From assembly GCF_049634645.1 (NCBI RefSeq), contig NW_027465908.1, positions 7,626,001-7,690,000 of the forward strand: 64,000 nucleotides of DNA, given 5' to 3'. Position 1 is the first letter of the stretch. The number at the start of each line of letters is the position of its first letter. Of the stretch, positions 50,381 through 60,428 are shown one piece after another. A program made the position numbers and the translations under genes. This DNA comes from Pelodiscus sinensis. Taxonomy: Eukaryota; Chordata; Testudines; Trionychidae. The notes beneath the pieces were generated by a model. The model did no database searches. It was not told the DNA's origin and saw only the letters and a list, made by a program, of their open reading frames with translations.

Positions 50381-51520
50381 TGTAAGGGGACTGTTACCTC
50401 TTACTAAAACTCTGTGGGAGTTTTTGGTTTGCCAGCTCGCAGTATCAAAAGGGGAAGGGTCTATGAGACTGACAGACCCAAGAGACAATGGAAAGCAGCC
50501 AACACTCCAGCTCAGCCTGATTGACAGTTTGGACAGGCCAGTGAGGAAAGTGAGAGGCCAGGCCCGTCCTCCCTGTGAGCTGGGGTTGTTCTGGGTCTCT
50601 CTGAGCAAGGAGAGAGCAGTGCAAGCTGTGTGGAGAAGAAGTCCTGCAGCAACAGAGCCAGACACAGACAGCCCAAGGAGTGCAAGCTGTGTGGAGAGTC
50701 AGTTTTGCAGCAACAGAGCCAGGCACACACAGCTCAAGAAGCACAGACCCTTTGGTGAGCAGCAGACTGGCAGTGCTCAGAGAAGCCAAAAGGGACAGAG
50801 AAGCAACGCAAGGGGCTGGAGACTGACAAGGCAGCACAGCCTGCAGCTGGGTGTGGTGAGCAGCTGGGACCAGCAAAGTGCAGGGAGAGGCTCTGGGCAG
50901 GGAGATATCACCAGCCAAGAGGCCCAGCAGGCCAGACTGGGAGAGGGGTCTGGCCACTTAGAGCTTGAGGCTGTGTGGTCACTGCCAGAGCAATCGTGTC
51001 CAGCCTGCAGCCCCCCTGCAGCACATCCAGGGCCTTCAAGGGGCCTCTAAGGAAGAGATTGTGAACTGTCCTTACACTCTGCAGACGGCTGTTTTGATGT
51101 CCCCGTGCTACAGAGCAGGGCTGTGTGTTCTCATTTAACCATTCTCATTTTTTTCTTATTCTTTTCTCTTTAATGAGTTGATGTTTAATAAATTGTATTT
51201 GCTTTCAACCTTATAAAATGATCACTGGGCCAAGAAAGCCTGCAGTGTGAAGAGAGCACCTCGGAGTGGGGACACCCTAACTCCTGCCCCTAGTGACTAC
51301 AAGGTCGGGGATTAAGCCCCAGGAAACCTGGGCCCAGCCTTGTTGGGGTTTCGAGGGCTCTGCTACTCAGGAGAGTGGAGGGGGAGCCCTCAGGATCAGG
51401 GAAGCCGTGGGGTGAAGGAAGTGGGAGCGGGGACTCAGATCCTTTCACTGGTTCATTTCACCGGGGTGTATAGAAGCCAGGAAAGTTCCCCACAATAGCG
51501 GGACCATTCCCCCGCTTACA
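50381..51520 (+). mobile_element. Solo LTR of an endogenous LTR retroelement
   Basis: It begins TGTAAGGGGACTGTTACC and ends CCCCCGCTTACA, with TGTAAG/CTTACA as inverted ends. AATAAATTG near 51187 is a likely polyadenylation signal. A unit containing GTGCAAGCTGTGTGGAGA and GCAGCAACAGAGCCAG is tandemly repeated twice (50618-50735). Left flank is module A spacer; right flank is unrelated and no target duplication is seen. No internal coding region. Confidence 0.75.
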
Positions 51521-51760
51521 CATAGGTATTTCCAGAAAGCAGTGCAGTGTAGACATAGCCTGAGTGTTGCTCAGCACTGGTAGGAGACAAGGGAGGGCAC
51601 CTGAAGAACAACCCCCAGCCCCAACCCCAAGGACCAGCCCTTCCCTCCACCCTCACTGGGGTCTGCTGGGAATTGCCCGGATGCCAGCCCACCCCAGTGT
51701 CAGCCTAAGGACTGACTGGTCTGTAAAAGCTGCATCCTGGAAATGAGGAAGCAGCTAAAG

Positions 51761-51865
51761 TGACTCTGGTGGGACTTGAACCCACAATCTTTTAACATCT
51801 CGCTGGGCTCACATTAACCATTACAGCTTAGAAATCCAACGTGCTTTCCATTGCACCACAGAGCA
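51761..51865 (-). tRNA. tRNA-Arg(TCT) with intron
   Basis: This is a 105-nt minus-strand locus. The D arm is GTGCAATGGAAAGCAC, the 5' exon ends TTGGATTTCTAAG (TCT), and an intron of about 30 nt lies before the 3' exon. T arm GTGGGTTCAAGTCCCAC is perfect. The first acceptor pair is T-C, the others pair. Intact-looking partner of the dead copy at 27398. Confidence 0.85.
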
Positions 51866-52000
51866 TGAAGGCTGCTGAGTTTGATATCTCCACTCTCTGC
51901 TTTGCAGCATGACAATTGCTGGGGGTCTGTCTCTTTTGGGAGAGGAGGTAGGAAGAGGGAGGGGGCCACTGAAATTAAAGGATAAGAAGTGAGGTAGAGG

Positions 52001-52073
52001 TGGAGAATGTGGGCATCGATCCCACTGCCTCTCCCATGCTAAGCAAGCGCGCTACTGCTTGAGGTAATTCCCC
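52001..52073 (-). tRNA. tRNA-Ala(AGC)
   Basis: This is a 73-nt minus-strand tRNA with acceptor GGGGAAT/ATTCTCC, anticodon loop TTAGCAT (AGC), and T arm GTGGGATCGATGCCCAC with the CpG kept. The D arm reads CCTCAAGCAGTAGCGC instead of GCTCAAGTGGTAGAGC, and the anticodon stem CTTGC/GGGAG has one mismatch. Functional status uncertain. Confidence 0.75.
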
Positions 52074-52184
52074 TGCCTGCAAAAAAACTTGCTGCCTCAC
52101 CCACCTTGTTCCAGAGCCCACAACGTGCGTGCGGATGCCCAAAGCTCCTTTCTGAAAGGGCCACTTGTGGGACTGACACCCGTG

Positions 52185-52252
52185 GGCCGGCTAGCTCGGA
52201 GGTTTAGGACGTGGTGCTCATATCACACAGACGTGTCTTAAGAGCAAGCCCC
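52185..52252 (+). pseudogene. tRNA-Ile-derived pseudogene
   Basis: Duplicate of the dead locus at 27855 with the same altered D and anticodon arms and lost 3' end. Confidence 0.6.
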
Positions 52253-52309
52253 TTATTTCAAATCATAATGGGCTCGCTATTCCGACGTCCCTGCATGGCA
52301 GGAGGAGGG

Positions 52310-52434
52310 AGGGACGTTTTGGAATAGCGATTTATTTCGAAGTAAGTGCTGTGTAGCCAGCACCAAATTACAAAATAAGCTATTTCAAAATAGGCACATT
52401 GATTATTTTGAACTATGGGATGCACCCCTAGTGA
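52310..52434. mobile_element. MITE fragment, TTTCGAAGTAAG core
   Basis: GCGATTTATTTCGAAGTAAG, AATAAGCTATTTCAAAATAGG and TTATTTTGAAC words of the TTATTCC family, the duplicate of 27960-28082. Both ends are missing. Confidence 0.5.
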
Positions 52435-52791
52435 GTTACAGGTGAACTCTGCCCCCAGCTCCCTGCTTCACCCACCCACGTACTGACTCCCTCGCTGCCA
52501 TGGGGCTGTTTGCATTGGCCTCTTCTCTCTGTCGCCAGGCTTCAGCCAGGACTGAGACTCAGGCAGGAGAATGTGACCCGGCTCCCTGCACCTGGGCCCT
52601 GCATTTCTCATCCCTTCAGAGACACTTGCTAGTGGAGGAATAAATCACAGTCACATGAGTGTAGATTATGAAACTTTATAGTTGTTGTTGCCTTGGAAAC
52701 TCCCCACAGACCTTCCCCTGGGGGCCCATCCTGTTGAGGGGCAGCCTGCTGGGGGGAGGCTCTGGCCACTTCATTTCCTCGTGTCTTTCAG

Positions 52792-53210
52792 GGCTACATC
52801 TACACTGCAGGCTTTTTGCACAAGAGCAACTGCTCTTGTGTAAAAACTTGCAGAGCGTCTACACTGCAGGCACGTTCTTGCGCAAGTAACCCAGACAACA
52901 GGGCTTCTTGCACAGAAGTTATTGCTCTCCCCACGAGGAATAAGCCCTCTTGTGCAAGAAGTCTTCCACAAGGAGGCAGTGTGGACGGGCAACAGGGGTT
53001 TCTTGCTCAAGAAAGCCCGATATCTAAAATGCCCGTCAGAGCTTTCCTGCACAGGAGAGCGTCCACATTGCCATGGGCGCGCTTGCAGAAAAGCACTTCT
53101 CTTGTGCAACAGCACATGGCAGTGTGAACACATTGTTGCGCAAGACCTTTTGCACAAGAACTCTTGCACAAAACAAGCCTGCGCAAGAAGCCTGCAGGGT
53201 AGGTGTAGCC
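52792..53210. mobile_element. MITE, CTTGCACAAG-core family
   Basis: Ends GGCTACATCTACACTGCAGG and CCTGCAGGGTAGGTGTAGCC. Duplicate of 28538-28971 with a few internal deletions. Non-coding. Confidence 0.75.
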
Positions 53211-53379
53211 AGGGGGCTTTTGGGTTTGTTACCAGCACTGAGCTTTGTACAACAGCCCAGGGAACATTGTGAAAAGCCAAAACCTTCATACCCTGGGTGT
53301 CCCTGGCCAGTCAGCAAGTGGCACAAAGGTTCCCTGAAGTGCTGACTTCAGGTGATTTGAAACAAACCCAAACAACTCA

Positions 53380-53461
53380 GATGAGGTGGCCGAGTGGTTA
53401 AGACGATGGACTGTTAATCCATTGTGCTCTGCATGCAGGGGTTCAAATCCCATCCTTGCTG
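53380..53461 (+). pseudogene. tRNA-Ser pseudogene, anticodon GCT changed to GTT
   Basis: Full-length Ser(GCT)-type body with the serine variable arm. The loop reads CTGTTAA, giving GTT (an Asn anticodon). Acceptor GATGAGG/CCTTGCT has one mismatch and several wobbles, and the T stem GCAGG/CCCAT is broken. Its module partner at 29141 keeps GCT. Confidence 0.75.
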
Positions 53462-54919
53462 GGTGTTTGCAGCCTTCTCCCTTTCCTCTCCCAGAGGTTC
53501 AGTGCCAGCCACTGCAACCTGGGGAAATCTCCCCAGAGACACTCCCAGCTGGGACCCTTCTGCCCTCAAAGGCGATTCCAGGCCATGGGGGTCCCTGAGA
53601 TGCTCCAACCCTGCAGCCTGTCCCACCTGGCTGTTGCCATGGACCCTCTGTGAAGTCACTGCCTCCCAGCCAATGAGCTGAGATGCTGCCCAAGGCCCTT
53701 GCCATGTCACTGCTGCCTCCCAGGGCTCATGTCCAGCCCCTTGGCATGTGTGAGCTGCTCCCCCTCTTCCTCTTCCCCCCTCACTCAGGGCTGGTTCTGG
53801 GGCTCAGGGCTGGTTCTGGGGCTCACACAGGGAACATCAGAGGCTGCTCAGGGGGCCACATTGCTAGGCCAGGGACCCTCCTGTGGGGCTGTGAGTGTTG
53901 CTGTCCCTGCAGTACAGACAGGGCTGTAGAGCCTCAGGAGGCTGCAGTGGTGGGAGACACTTCCCTGGTTTCGGGAAGGAGAAGAGATGTTAAGGCCCAT
54001 GACTTGGAGCCAGCTACTGATACCCATGGAAAGCTGATTTTCAGAGGGGTGTGATCAGCCCTTCCTGTGTATCTGGCTTCTTCAAAGGGGCTTAATCAGC
54101 AGTTAAAAGTTGAAGAAGGAACATTTAGAAGGTGAATTTCTGTCTCTGGCACTGTCCCACCTGGGGTGACAGTTTCCTCTCACTGATAAAGAATTTACAT
54201 TCCTCTGCTTCCTGAGACAGTTGGCAAGGATGCTCCACAGTGGTTCTCTCTCTCTCCAGAAGCTGTTCAGACCCCTCCCTACCAAATGTTGGTGTTAGGT
54301 GCAGCTCTGAGTGCTAAAAGCCCTGGTGTACAAAGTCAGAGTCAGAATGAAGGGGATGCATTTTGCTCTAGAAGTGACAGCCAGAGGGAGGTGGCTGTAG
54401 CAGAGCAGGGTCTGTCTGGAGACAAAGCGGAGCCTGAGGATGAGAAGGCCCATGCGAGGCAGAGACTCCAGAGCAGTGGGGGGCTAGTTATTTGGTTTGG
54501 CAAACTGACAGACAATCCCTGAGCATGGTGCGGGCAAAGCCCATGGGGACTACCTAGTGCATCAGATTTTATTATTTTCCTTGTTTGGCGGTTTAGAAAT
54601 CACGTCTGAGCTGGTGGATTATTCTTATTGTGTGTAACTAAGCATTGCAGCCCAGGGATTTTCCTTGCATAATTAATTGGGGTCCGTTTTTGCACAAGCG
54701 GCTTCTGCATAAAGAGGAGCTGAGTAGACTGGGGCTCTTCCTGCCTCCTGCTTCCCCTGGTTCCAGCCTGACCTTGGGCCTGTAGTGCGTCCTTGGCAAG
54801 GAATCCTTAGGTTGCTCTGCAATTGACAAAAAGTTTGTGGGTATGAGCTGTCAATCACACTTCTTGGCTGCACAGGCCTTGAGACCCCTCCAAGGCTGGA
54901 GGGAAATGGGGAATGGTTG

Positions 54920-55364
54920 TGTGGAAGAAAACATTGTCCTCACTCTGAGTTTGTGAGCAACAAGTAGCCAGAGGCAGTTTTATTACGAGCTGCAGCAAGG
55001 GAAAAACTGGTTCGGACAGGGGGGAAGTCCCCCCCCCACCGAGGCAGATCTTCGAATACAAGCAATTATGAAGCAGTTTATATACTGTCTATTAAATATA
55101 ATAACAATAACAATTAGTCTCCTTCCCATTACAAACACCAATGGCTAACAGTTATTTAGTTCCACCCAGATGCTCCTTCTCTCAAGGTCCCTAACAGAGT
55201 CAGCATTCTATCCTTATCTCCGTATGGAGGCGAGAGGCGAAGGCAGCGTCTAATTACAGATCTCGCGTTGTCAGGCCACAGACTTAGCCTGACTCCTGCT
55301 CTCTTGTTAACAAGACCAAGATGGCTGCACACAAATTCCCTTATTCCCTTTTCCTGCCTCCACA
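54920..55364 (-). mobile_element. Solo LTR, endogenous retrovirus type
   Basis: On the minus strand it starts TGTGGAGGCAGG and ends TTTTCTTCCACA. The 4-bp target duplication GTTG lies on both sides (54916-54919, 55365-55368). TATAAACTG (near 55072) and AATAAAAC (near 54973) are plausible promoter and polyadenylation signals. The same flank without the LTR is at 22180-22200 reversed in context. Only an LTR remains, with no viral genes. Confidence 0.85.
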
Positions 55365-55658
55365 GTTGCAACTTGGAATTCAGAGGTGTTGTCCAGGACC
55401 ATAAATTTGAACAGTTTTGGAGACACTTTTCTTTTTTCTGAAGAGGCTTTTCTGACATTTGACCCATCTACACGGGCGCAAATGTGGGGAAAACCTCCTT
55501 TTTGGGAAGAGCCTTATTCCTAATACAATGAGGAATACAGGCCCACTTTCTTGGAAACTGATCTAAAAGAGTCAACCCATTCCATGAACCCAGCAGAGTT
55601 TTTCACAAATACAAAAGCTATCCTGGAAAAGCTCTCTAGCAGGGCTGTAGGCAAGTAG
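55365..55658. other. MITE-like spacer before Thr tRNA
   Basis: Similar to 22200-22489, including GGAGACACTTTTCTTTTTTC and CTATCCTGGAAAA. No gene. Confidence 0.55.
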
Positions 55659-55732
55659 GGCACCGTGGTTTAGTTGGCTAAAGCACCTACCTTGTAAGCA
55701 GGAGATCCTCAGTTCAACTCCCAGTGGTGCCT
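55659..55732 (+). tRNA. tRNA-Thr(TGT)
   Basis: This is a 74-nt tRNA with acceptor GGCACCG/TGGTGCC, D arm GTTTAGTTGGCTAAAGC and anticodon loop CTTGTAA (TGT) in stem CCTAC/GCAGG. The T arm CTCAGTTCAACTCCCAG has a weak pair. The flanking module G sequence lies to its right in inverted sense. Possibly functional. Confidence 0.78.
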
Positions 55733-56692
55733 TGTTGTAGCCTTTGCTCATCTTTTCCTGTGTGCTTCTGAGACACAGAAGAGGTCTCCCTTGGCCACCC
55801 CTGGAACTGCTGGTACAGGAAAAGGCTGATTGGGGAGGAGCATTGGGAAGAAGGAAACCACAATCCTGGAGCAGGTGCAGAAGCTGCTGTGACTGGCACT
55901 GGCAAGGCAGGGCTCTGACTCCAATTGCTGAGACAGGAGAGCCAGCACCACATGCCCTTGTTGTTCCCTTGGGGTATCACTGCCCAGAGACTCTGCAAGG
56001 GATGCAAATATAGATACTCAATGTTGGAAATGAAGCTGGGATTTAAATATCCTGCACTTCATTTGCATATTCACAGACCGGTGCTATTTCAAAATACTTT
56101 ATTTTGCAATACAAAACGCTGTTGAGATACGCTTATTGCGGGAGAAAACCCTTCATCAGAACTAACCCTTAAACCTCATTTCACAAGGAGTAAGGGGGAT
56201 TTTGAAAGAAGGGTTTTCTTTCCAAAGAGCTGTGTCTAGACAGCGCCTGGTAGTTCAAAATAGCAGATTTCAACATAGCAGCCAGACATGATTATGCAAA
56301 TCTCCACTTCATTTGCAATGTCACTCAGCTGAATTTGCATTTCTCTCTGGAAAGAGGAATGACGTGTAGACAAACCCTCACATAGGGGAGATGCAGAGAT
56401 CAGAATTTCCCCGCCTCCCTCAGCTTGTCTGGCTCCTTTGCCCCATTTCCTGCCTCCCTCCCTGAGCTGACCCAATGGCCGAAAGGGACAGCAGCTGCTG
56501 CTGGGTAAGGAGTGGGGGGGAGAAGAGCAGTAACAAGACCCTGGAAGCAAGAAGGACCTTCCCTGGCCACCCACCATTCAGTCTGACAAGTCTGAAGGGG
56601 GAATTTGACTGACAGTCTCCTCTGGGCTAGAATTCCAGCTCCCACAGCGATCACTGGAAAGGGGCAGCCCAGTAGGGACTGAAAACCACTGC
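55733..56692. other. Module G flank and a MITE-like element
   Basis: 55730-55920 is the Thr-module flank reversed. About 56000-56380 holds a MITE-like unit (AAATATAGATACTCAATG, CATTTGCATATTCACAG, CGTGTAGACAAACCC) with TTTCAAAA cores. 56380-56692 shows nothing recognisable. Confidence 0.5.
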
Positions 56693-56770
56693 TCCAGGTG
56701 AGGTTTGAATTCACACCCTCAGCATGTCTCCTATGCACACTGCTTTATCAATACTGCGCACTGACCCATG
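56693..56770 (-). pseudogene. Possible tRNA-Met(CAT) remnant
   Basis: On the minus strand GTGCGCAGTATTGATAAAGC resembles the Met D arm, GTGTGCATAGG carries CAT, and GTGAATTCAAACCTCAC resembles a T arm. There are extra bases between the anticodon and T arm, and no acceptor pairing is seen. Weak call. Confidence 0.3.
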
Positions 56771-57105
56771 GCACCACTGGAGCAGACATTTCAGAGTTTT
56801 CTCCAAAGTCCTTACATTGAGAAAGTGAAGCAGCACAAAGTAGAATTGAGCCAGAGGGGCAAGAAGATCAATTCTCAAGGATTTACACAAACCAACATTT
56901 CCCCAGCACATCCCCATCAGCCCACAGCCCTGTTCCATATCTAGGGCCAGCACTGGGTGGGCAGTCGTCAAAGAGGCAGCGACTCACAGGAAGAAGTCGG
57001 GGGCGGGGCTAATGAGATGATCTTGATTTGTCAATACCAAGCTGTGATCAAAAACAGCAAGGTAAGGATTGAACACCAGGGAAGTTACTGCCACATGCCA
57101 GCACC

Positions 57106-57170
57106 TGCCAAAGCCTGGGATTGAACCAGGGACCTTTAGTCTAATGCTCTCCCCACTGAGCTACTTTGGC
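57106..57170 (-). pseudogene. tRNA-Phe with anticodon deleted
   Basis: On the minus strand acceptor GCCAAAG/CTTTGGC is perfect, D arm GCTCAGTGGGGAGAGC is normal and T arm CCTGGTTCAATCCCAGG is normal. The anticodon arm reads only ATTAGACTAAAGG: eight bases including the GAA anticodon are missing between two short direct repeats. The locus is 65 nt. Both internal promoter boxes survive. Confidence 0.8.
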
Positions 57171-57764
57171 TGTGGGACATGGATCTCTCTAGCCTGTAAT
57201 TCTCTGTCTGGGATGTTTGGCAGCCGGGCTGCACACAGTGGACATCGTCATGCCCAGCCCAGGAAGGTGAGACTGGCCTTTCCACAGCGCCCCTCCCCCA
57301 CAGCCCGGAGCCAAGGTTCCCTCTACGCCAGGCCTGGGCAATACAGGCCAGCGGGCTGGATCCAGCCCATGAAGCCACCCAACATGGCAGCAAGAAGCCT
57401 CAGGCAGATTCCCTGCTCGCCCTGCCCCCACGCACAGCTGAGAGAAGGGGCTGCTGGGCCCTTTGTGTCTCTCAGCTGTAGAGGAAAATGCTTCATGCCT
57501 GGGCCCTGCTCCCAGCTTGTGTGTGGCCAATGGGAGCTGCCTGCTTGAAGCCCTGGCCAGTCCCCACAAGCTCTTATTCACCCAGGCCTGTGACCTGTGC
57601 CCCCTGCGCAGGGAAGGGGCTGCCTGAGAAATGTGCTTGGCTGCTGGGAGTGTCTCCCAGTCAGAGCCTGCCTCTGGCACCCCAGCCCCTCCCTTCCCTC
57701 AGCCACTGGCCCTCCCTGTGATGGAAAAGACTTGGCAGAGTTCGTTAAGAGAGATAAGGTTGGC

Positions 57765-57836
57765 TTCCCTGACTGGGAATCGAACCCAGGCCACAGCAGT
57801 GAAAGTGCTGAATCCTAACCACTAGACCACCAGGGA
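57765..57836 (-). tRNA. tRNA-Glu(TTC)
   Basis: This is a 72-nt minus-strand tRNA with acceptor TCCCTGG/TCAGGGA, anticodon stem CAGCA/TGCTG around CTTTCAC (TTC), and T arm CTGGGTTCGATTCCCAG with the CpG retained. All stems pair. The plus strand has AAAA about 40 nt to the left, giving a possible terminator. Best Glu gene in the window. Confidence 0.94.
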
Positions 57837-58874
57837 GATGCCTCTGGGCCCCTCAAAGGGAGGTTCCTCTGTCTCCTCCCCTAGCTGGACCTTGGCGAGT
57901 CGAACGTCCCCCAAGTGTCCCCCAGAATAGTTGTGAGCACAAGGCGGAGACGATCCTGCCAGGGTGGGGGCCAGAGGCTGAGCAGCTCACAAGGGTCATT
58001 CAGCAGCAGCACACGGCTGCCATCCCCCAGCCCATCGTGGGCTTGTGCGTCTCCCCCTCCCACCGCCCTGCTGGGAACACAAACAGGACTTTTCCCTGGG
58101 GAAAGAACAAACTCTCTGGTTTCTCTGTGGGGAATGTAGAACTGGGGAGGGGAAGAGCCTGGGAGGGGGAGGAGGTGGGCGAAAAGGGGAGGAAGGAGGA
58201 GGGGGGGGTCGGGGATGGGGCTGGGACTGGCGCCTGCCTCGGATGATCCCACTGCCTCATGCGCAGGGACCTCGGCAGCCGTGGGGTGCGTCAGGGAGAG
58301 AAGCTGGAGGAGCAGGAGCAAGTTTGGGTTCAGGGGGTGGCTGCTGGGCCTCTGAAGCAGGCGACGAGCAGTTGGCAGCAGCTCTCTGTGCCGGGCACGT
58401 GCTCCAGGCCTCCTGGAGATATTGAGCCTCCCTCTGTGGCTGGGCTGGGGAGCCAGGCCCCTGCAGGCAGTCTGGGGGCAGCGGGAATTTGGGCATCAGG
58501 TCACCCCATTAGGATGAACAAACATTTTGTTACTAACTCTTTGGCCAACTCAGCTTGCTGCGGGGGAAGGAATTCTCTCTTGTTAACTCTGTGCCCTCAG
58601 GAAGGGACCAAACCAAATAGGGGCCAGGCTCCACCTGGGGACTCCAACCTCAATCCTGAGACCAAGGGGTTTACAAGCCAAATAATCAAAGTTTGCTTCA
58701 CTTCTCCTTCCCACAACGCTGCAGAACCTCAAAGGCCACAGACCCAGCGACTGGGGGAGCCGTGCACTCCTCTCCAATCAGCCTTTTCCTGAACCAGCAG
58801 CTCCATGGGTGGCCAGGGGAGGCCTCTTCTGTGTCCCAGAAGGACCTACGAAAATGTGAGCAAAGGCAGCAATA
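57837..58874. other. Spacer with Harbinger-like remnant and Thr-module flank
   Basis: 58300-58500 resembles 5900-6110 (LTR-free flank of module C with GGCCTCTGAAGCAGGC and GGGAATTTGGGCATCAGGTC). 58540-58620 is similar, reversed, to 59680-59770. 58770-58875 is module G flank. No gene. Confidence 0.5.
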
Positions 58875-58948
58875 AGGCACCACTGGGAGTTGAACCCAGG
58901 ATCTCCTGTTTACTAGACAGGTGCTTTAGCCAGCTAAGCCATGGTGCC
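58875..58948 (-). tRNA. tRNA-Thr(AGT)
   Basis: This is a 74-nt minus-strand tRNA with acceptor GGCACCA/TGGTGCC, D arm GCTTAGCTGGCTAAAGC, perfect anticodon stem CCTGT/ACAGG around CTAGTAA (AGT), and T arm CTGGGTTCAACTCCCAG. AAAA at about 58851 provides a terminator. It is the best-formed Thr gene here. Confidence 0.93.
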
Positions 58949-59234
58949 CTCTGGATGCAGTTTGGTAAAACTGTTCTATTCTATGGTCCCAGACAACACC
59001 TTTGCCTCCCAAAGTGCAGCCAATCCCCATTTCCCTCTTGCCCTGGCACTGTCTGGCACGCTGGGCACAGAAAGCTACAGCTCAGTGGGCAGAGGCTCTA
59101 ACGTGCACATCTCCCCCAGCTGCTGGGACTCTAGAGTTGGCCTTGAGGTTTGGCACAGTTGGGAGAGGGAGAAGTGCAGCAAACATTGATCATCTGGCTT
59201 GTAAACCCCTGTGTCTCAGGGTTTGGGTTGGAGT

Positions 59235-59649
59235 TGTGGAAACCATTTCATATTTAGCTAGAAGCCATCTTGTATAACAGAAACCATTTCAGCTTCTTGC
59301 TTCTGCACGTAGACCAGAGTGAACTTTCTGTCACCTGGTGTGAGAGGCCTACAGGCTGGGCTACTGGAATGTGTTAATTGAGCTGGTTGAGAGAGACGCT
59401 TCACTCCCTCGCACCTGCCCTCTATCTTGCTGAGAACGGGTTCACTTTTCTAAGTTTCATTGATGATTTCTGTAATTGGATGCCCTGACGTCAGACTGTT
59501 TGGTTAAGGGTATAAAGATACTAGGATTGATTGTATTAGCAGCCTTACTGGGCCCGGCTCTGCTGGGAACACGTTTGGCACTTTGTGCCTTATTGAGCAA
59601 TAAAGCTGTTTATTAGCCGCCAAACCAGAGAGAAGCTTTTGCTTCAACA
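59235..59649 (+). mobile_element. Solo LTR, endogenous retrovirus type
   Basis: It begins TGTGGAAACC and ends TTGCTTCAACA. It has TATAAAG at 59511-59517 and AATAAAG at 59599-59605 in promoter and polyadenylation order. Flanking GAGT and GAGA are a near-perfect 4-bp target duplication. The module G copy at 4620-4650 (GGTTGGAGACCCC) is the empty site. No viral coding sequence is present. Confidence 0.87.
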
Positions 59650-59879
59650 GAGACCGCAGGGGGCCGGCCTCCTTTGGTTTGGTCCCGTCCAGAGGGCACA
59701 GAATGAACAAGAGAGAATTCCTTAACCCCACAGCAATCTGAGCTGGCCAAAGGGTTAGTAACAGAATAGTTTCCCAAGTTTAAACTCAGGCAAGAAATCT
59801 TCTGTGGTATTGTGGTCATTGTGTTTTCTTAACATGCAGCAAGTCCTTAGTACAAGGGCAGGTAGAAACACAGGCTCTT

Positions 59880-60427
59880 GAGGTGTCCTTTCTGATAGGA
59901 CAGGCATGTTCTACACTGAGCCGGGGGGCGTGGGTAGCTTATTTCCATACTCAGAGTTGTACAGAGGAGTTCTGGTTGGAGGGGAGTTCCTCTTCTCTTC
60001 TCCCCTTTTCCTTCTTGCTGGTCTCCTTCTTGGATCCCAGTTTATACAGTGAAAATTGAGTCCTGCTTAGCAATATTTTAACCAATTATTTTAGCATAAT
60101 ATTCCTAACCAGTCATAAGACACTATTATGATTTACCTAACAAATCATACTCCTCCACCTTAGTTGGTTTACATCTAGCAAAATTAATTATTCAGCAGAC
60201 AGAAACAGCTACAAACCAGACAGCCATCACACAGACAAACAATGGGAAAGGGAGGACAATAAATCATAGAATGCCAATTGCACAACCACAACTATTGGTA
60301 AGCAGTTTCTTGCCAGTCAAAATAGTGTTTAAGTTTTCTCTACTCAACTTGAGATCTGTTTTTTATCTGGTAACAGTGGGTGACATTAGGATACAATCCC
60401 CTTCTCACAGCCTTAGGTAATTCTGTT
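59880..60427 (-). mobile_element. ERV 3' LTR plus internal tail
   Basis: On the minus strand a purine-rich stretch (AAGGTGGAGGAGTATGATT, near 60144-60163) is followed by TGTTAGGTAAATCATAATAG, the layout of a polypurine tract and LTR start. CTGTATAAACTGG and an AAGAAGG-rich tract follow, as in 60803-61080. The sequence from 60164 to 60427 would be the element interior. The outer LTR end is unclear. No intact frame. Confidence 0.5.
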
Positions 60428-60428
60428 A

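Larger units (their letters stand above)
51580..54760. repeat. Duplicated module B, copy 2
   Basis: Collinear with 27240-30740. Gene-free parts 52253-52791 and 53462-54760 are module spacer. Differences include a shorter CT repeat, small indels at 53760-53830 (a duplicated GGGCTGGTTCTGGGGCTC), and the lack of an extra 60 bp around 28430. Confidence 0.88.
58770..59800. repeat. Duplicated module G, copy 2 (with LTR)
   Basis: Collinear with 4180-4770 on both sides of the LTR at 59235-59649. Text such as CTATTCTATGGTCCCAGACA and GGGTTTGGGTTGGAG is shared with copy 1. Confidence 0.82.

Noticed and set aside
57330..57400. Separate new transposon end CAGGCCTGGGCAATACAGG
   Set aside because: It matches the right end of the hAT-like element at 27110-27172 reversed, so I treat it as a fragment of that family.
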